DNA of 25,870 bases from Clostridiales bacterium UBA1701 (GTDB taxonomy: Bacteria; Bacillota; Clostridia; Oscillospirales; Oscillospiraceae): the NCBI GenBank assembly GCA_002320035.1, contig DCJL01000034.1:10704-36573 (forward strand), written 5' to 3'. Below, one piece after another: positions 21,917-25,870 of this stretch. The notes under the pieces are model-generated. The model was not told where the DNA came from, did no database searches, and saw only the letters and a program-made list of their open reading frames with translations. Position 1 is the first letter of the stretch. Each line of letters starts with the position of its first letter. The translations under genes were made by a program, and so were the position numbers.

Positions 21917-21965
21917 GTGCAAACATTCATAATCGTCATAATTGACAATATCGGCTCAAAATATC

Positions 21966-21995
21966 TTGCGGTGGCTGGGGGAACTATGTTATAAT
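21966..21995 (+). promoter_or_regulatory. Promoter of the degV-family gene
   Basis: TTGCGG (21966-21971), 18 bases, then TATAAT (21990-21995) with an extended -10 TG. Confidence 0.65.
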
Positions 21996-22024
21996 TTACT
22001 TCCAAGATTGAAAGGAGTTAATGC

Positions 22025-22873
22025 ATGAGCAAGCCAGTTGTAATATGCGCGGACAGCACCTGCGATCTATCCCCGGCGCTGCGCGAAAGATTTGACATAA
22101 AAATAATCCCTCTGACCATTGTTCTGGGGGAAGAGAGCTTTCTGGACGGGGCGGGCTTTACCCCGGCGGACATGTACCGCCGCTTCCGGGCGGACGGGAC
22201 CCTGCCCAAGACCGCCGCTCCCGGCGTACAGGATTTTATGGACTTTTTCTCCGGCTTTGTGAAAGGCGGCTTTGAGGTGGTGCATCTGGACATCAGCTCC
22301 GAGCTCTCCAACACCTTTAACGCCGCCCGCCTTGCCGCGGCGGAGCTGGAGGGCGTGTATACCGTAGACAGCCGCATGCTCTCCACCGGCGTGGGCCTGC
22401 TGGCCATCGAGGGTGCCGAGTGCAGGGACCGGGGCATGGCCGCCGCGGATATTGCCGCCCGGCTCCAGAGCCTGACGGAAAAGGTAGACACCAGCTTCGT
22501 GCTGGACACCCTGGAATTCATGTGGAAGGGCGGCCGCTGCTCCGGCGTCGCGGCCCTGGGGGCGAACCTCCTCAAGCTCAAGCCCGCCCTTGAAATGAAG
22601 GACGGGAAGCTGGGAGTATATAAGAAATACCGGGGCGGCATGGCCGCCGTATACCGGCAGTATATCACCGAGCGCCTCGCCGGGAAAACGATCATGCCCG
22701 GCCATGTGTTCATTACCGAGTCCGGCGAGGTGGCGGAGGAGACCGTCCGGGAGCTGGAGGCGCTGGTGCGGGAGCTTGTTCCCGTGAAGGAGATCCATCA
22801 CACCATCGCCGGCTGCACCGTATCCTCTCACTGTGGGCCGAAGACCCTTGGCGTGCTGTTCATAAACGAATAA
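22025..22873 (+). CDS. DegV family fatty-acid-binding protein
   Basis: A 282-residue DegV protein, the FakB-like family that holds a fatty acid for phosphorylation by FakA. Visible are VVICADSTCDLSPALRERF at the N terminus with the conserved Asp-Ser-Thr-Asp-like motif, PLTIVLGEESFLDG, LPKTAAPGVQDF (the fatty-acid carboxylate-binding Thr region), DISSELSNTFNAARL, VDSRMLSTGVG and GRCSG. It may deliver exogenous fatty acids to phospholipid synthesis, or bind other lipids; no fakA is nearby. AAAGGAG seven bases before the ATG. It has its own promoter and terminator. Confidence 0.93.
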   Translation: MSKPVVICADSTCDLSPALRERFDIKIIPLTIVLGEESFLDGAGFTPADMYRRFRADGTLPKTAAPGVQDFMDFFSGFVKGGFEVVHLDISSELSNTFNAARLAAAELEGVYTVDSRMLSTGVGLLAIEGAECRDRGMAAADIAARLQSLTEKVDTSFVLDTLEFMWKGGRCSGVAALGANLLKLKPALEMKDGKLGVYKKYRGGMAAVYRQYITERLAGKTIMPGHVFITESGEVAEETVRELEALVRELVPVKEIHHTIAGCTVSSHCGPKTLGVLFINE

Positions 22874-22897
22874 AGGACAAAAAATTGACCAATCATA

Positions 22898-22927
22898 AGC
22901 CGCTCTGAATAAAAATTCAGAGCGGCT
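22898..22927 (+). terminator. Terminator of the degV-family gene
   Basis: A 13-bp perfect stem (arms 22898-22910 and 22915-22927) with an AAAA loop, followed by a T-rich stretch. Its last bases continue straight into the 44-bp repeat at 22922-22965. Confidence 0.75.
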
Positions 22928-22965
22928 CCGTTGTTTTCGCTTTGCAAGCGTTTTTTGACAGTCTC
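22922..22965 (-). repeat. Short intergenic repeat, long copy (GAGACTGTCAAAAAA family)
   Basis: A 44-bp copy matching 10183-10227 (41 of 45 aligned columns). On the minus strand it starts GAGACTGTCAAAAAAC, 77 bases past the cardiolipin synthase stop, and ends inside the degV terminator arm. Confidence 0.85.
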
Positions 22966-22977
22966 ATCCGTTTTTCC

Positions 22978-23007
22978 GGCCTCCGCCGCAGTTTGCTGCG
23001 GAAGGCC
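22978..23007 (+). terminator. Second hairpin between degV and the cardiolipin synthase gene
   Basis: CCGCAG/CTGCGG (loop TTTG) over GGCCT/AGGCC with a small internal loop, followed on the plus strand by TTTTT. Confidence 0.6.
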
Positions 23008-23042
23008 TTTTTCCTCTTTCCAATGCCCCTGTGCTGCTTTGT

Positions 23043-24629
23043 TTACAGAAGCGGCGCGATGACCTTCATAATCACCCCCGCCAGCTTTACGGTCCATTTT
23101 TCCCCCCTGGCGCTCTGGCGGGTGACGCTGCGGCACTGCTCCTGGGTTTTCAGGAAATCCCGCTCGATATCCTCCAGGCAGGCGGCCCCGCTTATGTAGG
23201 CGGCGCACTCAAAATGGTGGTAAAGGCTGCGGTAATCCAGGTTGATGGTTCCCACCACCGCCTCCTTCCCGTCGCAGACAAAGACCTTGGCATGAACAAA
23301 GCCCGGCGTATATTCGTAAATTTTCACGCCTGAGCGCAGGAGCTTGTCGTAATGGGTCTTTGCCAGGGCGTAGGGCAGCTTTTTATCGGGAATGCCCGGA
23401 AGGATCAGGCGCACGTCCACCCCCCGCTCCGCGGCGAAGCGCAGGGCCGTCTCCATCTCTCCGTCCAGGATCAGATAGGGCGTCATAATATGCACATAGT
23501 TCTGCGCCCGGTTCAGCAGGTCCATGTAAACCCATTCGCCCACCCGCTCATCGTCCAGCGGGCAGTCCCCATAGGGGATCACATAGCCTTTTACCGGCTT
23601 CTCCTCCGCCGGCGCCGCCTCCGGAACGCTGAATTCCGGCTGCTTCTCCCCCACGTTCCACATCTGCTGGAACATCAGCTGGAAGCTCTCCGCCGCCCTG
23701 CCCTCAAGCATCAGCGCCGTGTCCTTCCAGTGCCCGAAGCGCTCCCGGCGGTTGATGTACTCGTCCGCCAGGTTCACCCCGCCCGTAAACGCCACCCGGC
23801 CGTCGATCACCAGGATCTTCCTGTGGTCCCGGTAATTGTAATGGGTGGATACAAAGGGCGTCAGCGGGGCGAAGATCTTGCACTTTATGCCCAGCTCCTT
23901 AAGCCGCCGGGGATAATCGTGGGGCAGCAGGGCAATCTCGCAGGTCCCGTCGTACATCATGCGCACTTCCACGCCCTCCGCCGCCTTCCGGGCCAGGATC
24001 TCCAGGACTCTTCCCCACATGAGCCCCTCGTCCACAATGAAAAATTCAAGGAAGATGTACTTCTCCGCCCGTTCGAGCTGTTCCAGCAGGACGGGGAACA
24101 TATCGTCCCCCAGGGGGAAATATGTGAGCTTCGTGCCCTTGTATACCGGGTGGCAGCCGGTGCGCCGCAGATATCTGGCAAGGCCTGCGGCCTCGGGTTT
24201 TTCCCGCTCGAAGTCAGCCAGGACCTCCTCGTCCTGGCTGAGCTGTTCCCGCGTGTTGCAGCTAAGCCAGATAAAGCGGTCCCTCAGCAGCCTATGGCCA
24301 ATGTCGCTCCTGGTATAGAGCAGAAGCAGGGCCCCGAACGCCGGCATCAGCATGATGACCACAAGCCAGGTAAGCTTGGAGGTGGGATCAATGCCGCTGT
24401 TTATGAGGTAGAGCACCATTCCCGTGCAGAAGACTCCGGCTATTAAATAATAGTGCGGCATGAAATCCAGAAAATAAAGCTGCATTACAACAAGCAGCCC
24501 TAGCTGGAGCAGCAAAAGCAGGATTATCATGCCCATACGGCTGAAAAGGAGGCGAAAAAGCCCTTTACGGCCCTTTTTAAGCAGCTTAAGCCCGCCGCTC
24601 TCCTGGATGTATCCGTCTGTCGGCTTCAT
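23043..24629 (-). CDS. Cardiolipin synthase-type phospholipase D protein
   Basis: Membrane enzyme that condenses two phosphatidylglycerols into cardiolipin. The 528-residue protein has two N-terminal membrane helices (about 32-50 and 60-80) plus a third hydrophobic segment, the standard Cls layout. Two PLD catalytic HKD motifs follow: YRDHRKILVIDGRVAFTGG in the first half and FVHAKVFVCDGKEAVVGT in the second. The ATG at 24629 has AAGGAGG eight bases upstream, so I drop the 11 codons of the longer frame. It is divergent from the alpha/beta hydrolase, with a promoter overlapping a palindrome. Confidence 0.92.
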   Translation of the reverse strand: MKPTDGYIQESGGLKLLKKGRKGLFRLLFSRMGMIILLLLLQLGLLVVMQLYFLDFMPHYYLIAGVFCTGMVLYLINSGIDPTSKLTWLVVIMLMPAFGALLLLYTRSDIGHRLLRDRFIWLSCNTREQLSQDEEVLADFEREKPEAAGLARYLRRTGCHPVYKGTKLTYFPLGDDMFPVLLEQLERAEKYIFLEFFIVDEGLMWGRVLEILARKAAEGVEVRMMYDGTCEIALLPHDYPRRLKELGIKCKIFAPLTPFVSTHYNYRDHRKILVIDGRVAFTGGVNLADEYINRRERFGHWKDTALMLEGRAAESFQLMFQQMWNVGEKQPEFSVPEAAPAEEKPVKGYVIPYGDCPLDDERVGEWVYMDLLNRAQNYVHIMTPYLILDGEMETALRFAAERGVDVRLILPGIPDKKLPYALAKTHYDKLLRSGVKIYEYTPGFVHAKVFVCDGKEAVVGTINLDYRSLYHHFECAAYISGAACLEDIERDFLKTQEQCRSVTRQSARGEKWTVKLAGVIMKVIAPLL

Positions 24630-24665
24630 ACTGCGCCCCTCCTTGACTGTATTGACAAGCAATGC

Positions 24666-24685
24666 TATTATTATCCTTAATAATA
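24666..24685. promoter_or_regulatory. Operator-like palindrome at the cardiolipin synthase -10
   Basis: TATTATTA (24666-24673) and TAATAATA (24678-24685) are perfect inverted arms around TCCT. The right arm contains the -10 element, so a bound protein would block the promoter. Confidence 0.5.
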
Positions 24686-24708
24686 CCGCCTTTTCCCCCT
24701 CCCGTCAA
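24680..24708 (-). promoter_or_regulatory. Promoter of the cardiolipin synthase gene
   Basis: On the minus strand TTGACG (24703-24708), 17 bases, then TATTAT (24680-24685). Confidence 0.7.
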
Positions 24709-24740
24709 GCTGAGGGGGCGGGCTTGAATCAGGTGAAAAG

Positions 24741-25670
24741 ATGCCTTTTGTTATTCTCCTTGCCGCCCTCGCGCTTGCCGTCCTGCTTCTGGTTCCGGCC
24801 TCTTTCCGCGTGGCCTTTTACAATCCGATTCCCCGCCGGGAGGATCCGAGACATATCCCAAGCGCCGAGCAGTATCAGCGCCACAAGGATCGGATCCTGG
24901 AGCTGATCGACGCTTTTGACGCCATTCCCTACGAGGCCCTGAGCATCCGTTCCCAAGACGGGCTCAGGCTCTTCGGCCGCTATTACCATGTGCGGGACGG
25001 GGCGCCCATCCTGATAGAGGTGCACGGTTATCACGGCACCGCCCTGCGGGATTTCTGCGGCGGCAATCTGCTGGCCCGCGCCGCCGGGTACAACACACTG
25101 GTGATCGACCAGCGGGCCCATGGGAAAAGCGAGGGGAAGATCATTTCCCTGGGCATAAACGAGCGGGAGGACTGCCTGCTCTGGGCGGAATACGCCGCCG
25201 GGCGCTGGCCCGGCGTGCCGCTGATCCTTTCGGGCGTCTCCATGGGCGCGGCCACGGTGCTCATGGCCTCCTCCCTGCCCCTGCCGGAGAGCGTCCGGGG
25301 CATCATGGCGGACTGCCCCTATTCCGCCCCCGATAAAATAATCCGCAAGGTCTGCGGCGACAAGGGCGTGTCCGGCCGCTTCTTCGGCGCCCTTATCGCG
25401 CTGAGCGGCCGGGTTTTCGGCCGCTTCGATATCCGGAGCGCTTCCCCTCTGGAAGCCGTGAAGCAGGCCCGGGTTCCCATTCTGCTTATCCACGGGGAGG
25501 ACGACCATTATGTCCCCTGCTCCATGAGCGCCGAGATCGCCGCCGCCTGCGCCTCCCCCGTCCGGCTGGAAACCTTTCCCCATGCCGGCCATGGCCTGAG
25601 CTATATGGAGGACGAGGCCCGCTACGCCCGCATCTTCTCGGAATTCATGGCGGAGCTGAAGCGGGAATGA
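24741..25670 (+). CDS. Membrane-anchored alpha/beta hydrolase
   Basis: A 309-residue serine hydrolase with an N-terminal membrane helix (about 3-22), so the catalytic domain probably faces outward. The triad is visible: Ser167 in the elbow GVSMGA, Asp in HGEDDHYVP (about 254-255), and His284 in HAGHG. VHGYHGT at about 94-100 forms the oxyanion region. Such clostridial proteins are often labelled lysophospholipase or BAAT-like/YqkD-like hydrolase; the substrate is unknown. The AGGTGA is only four bases before the ATG. It faces away from cardiolipin synthase, a neighbour that hints at lipid work but proves nothing. Confidence 0.9.
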   Translation: MPFVILLAALALAVLLLVPASFRVAFYNPIPRREDPRHIPSAEQYQRHKDRILELIDAFDAIPYEALSIRSQDGLRLFGRYYHVRDGAPILIEVHGYHGTALRDFCGGNLLARAAGYNTLVIDQRAHGKSEGKIISLGINEREDCLLWAEYAAGRWPGVPLILSGVSMGAATVLMASSLPLPESVRGIMADCPYSAPDKIIRKVCGDKGVSGRFFGALIALSGRVFGRFDIRSASPLEAVKQARVPILLIHGEDDHYVPCSMSAEIAAACASPVRLETFPHAGHGLSYMEDEARYARIFSEFMAELKRE

Positions 25671-25704
25671 GCCGCTGAAAAAGATTTGCTTCTTATAACA
25701 GCAG

Positions 25705-25743
25705 CCGGGTGCAGCGCTCCTTCAAAGGGAGCGTTACACCCGG
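25705..25743 (+). terminator. Hairpin after the alpha/beta hydrolase
   Basis: CCGGGTG (25705-25711) pairs with CACCCGG (25737-25743), enclosing CGCTCC/GGGAGCG. It is followed within six bases by the 124-bp repeat, whose A/T-tract hairpin could complete termination. Confidence 0.65.
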
Positions 25744-25746
25744 TCA

Positions 25747-25870
25747 GCTTGTCAAAAAAGTCCATGCCGGACTTTTTTAACTGCGCTTTCCGCCGGGCAT
25801 TTTGACGCTGTCAAAATGCCGCTTCGCTCAAACGGCTTGAAAACAAGCCGTTTGACGGCGGCTTATCCCA
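25747..25870 (-). repeat. 124-bp structured intergenic repeat, copy B
   Basis: Reverse-complement copy of 14855-14978, same length, 13 differences. The first stem differs by two compensatory base-pair exchanges and its four-base loop is reversed (AAAA against TTTT). The third stem differs by two changes that leave G-T wobbles. It may extend past the window edge. It lies 76 bases after the hydrolase stop, in the same orientation relative to its upstream gene as copy A. Confidence 0.85.

Noticed and set aside
22886..22893. TTGACCAA as a promoter or operator after degV
   Set aside because: There is no matching -10 and no gene downstream on the plus strand; it sits between the degV stop and its terminator.
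1..25870. tRNA, rRNA, CRISPR array, prophage or toxin-antitoxin module
   Set aside because: I looked for cloverleaf sequence, regularly spaced direct repeats, integrase or phage genes and found none; the gaps are filled by promoters, terminators and the dispersed repeats.

Overview
The window is high-GC DNA from the chromosome of an anaerobic, endospore-forming member of the Clostridia, probably an Oscillospiraceae-like gut lineage. The evidence is a Gram-positive-type PolC, spore genes (SpoIIP, a SleB-type hydrolase, CotF-type coat proteins), an anaerobe's peroxide defence (PerR, reverse rubrerythrin, rubredoxin), and strong AGGAGG-type ribosome binding sites. This lineage call is inference, since no rRNA is present. 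Genes are dense and few stretches are empty.

Region 1 (1-10227, minus strand) is one long housekeeping operon. It reads from a promoter near 10100 as EamA-type transporter, pyrH, frr, uppS, an AlkD-like DNA alkylation repair gene, rseP, ispG, polC, and ends at an intrinsic terminator at 69-104. Most junctions overlap by 1-4 bases. The order is the classic Firmicutes pyrH-frr-uppS-cdsA-dxr-rseP-ispG-polC block, but cdsA and dxr are absent and the alkD-like gene sits in their place.

Region 2 (10228-12238, minus) is a second operon: a TSCPD-domain protein, a SleB-type cell wall hydrolase lipoprotein and rsmG, with a clear promoter and terminator. Diverging from it is spoIIP (plus), with a TTG start and a possible sigma-E promoter.

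Region 3 (13366-14775, plus) is a peroxide-stress cluster: perR with a Per-box-like operator at its own promoter, reverse rubrerythrin with a large AT-rich palindrome over its -35, and a 44-residue short-loop rubredoxin.

Region 4 (14776-18112, minus) is an ABC importer of the TrpXYZ-like class (binding lipoprotein, permease, ATPase). Its leader carries what looks like a complete transcription attenuator: promoter, a 28-residue leader ORF with the run Tyr-Tyr-Arg-Tyr-Tyr-Phe-Phe, alternative hairpins, and an intrinsic terminator before the first structural gene. I regard this as the most interesting system in the window, because it predicts tyrosine/phenylalanine-controlled uptake without a T-box.

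Region 5 (18302-25870) holds single or paired genes on both strands: an LCP-family cell-wall ligase, two small spore-coat-type proteins, a lone AtpI-like membrane protein, pfkA, a DegV protein, a cardiolipin-synthase-type phospholipase D protein and a membrane-anchored alpha/beta hydrolase, most with visible promoters and terminators.

Scattered through the intergenic gaps are repeated elements. One is a 124-bp structured repeat with two full copies (14855-14978 and 25747-25870) that show compensatory stem changes, plus a partial copy at 19619. The other is a shorter family built on GAGACTGTCAAAAAA, always pointing away from the 3' end of a gene.
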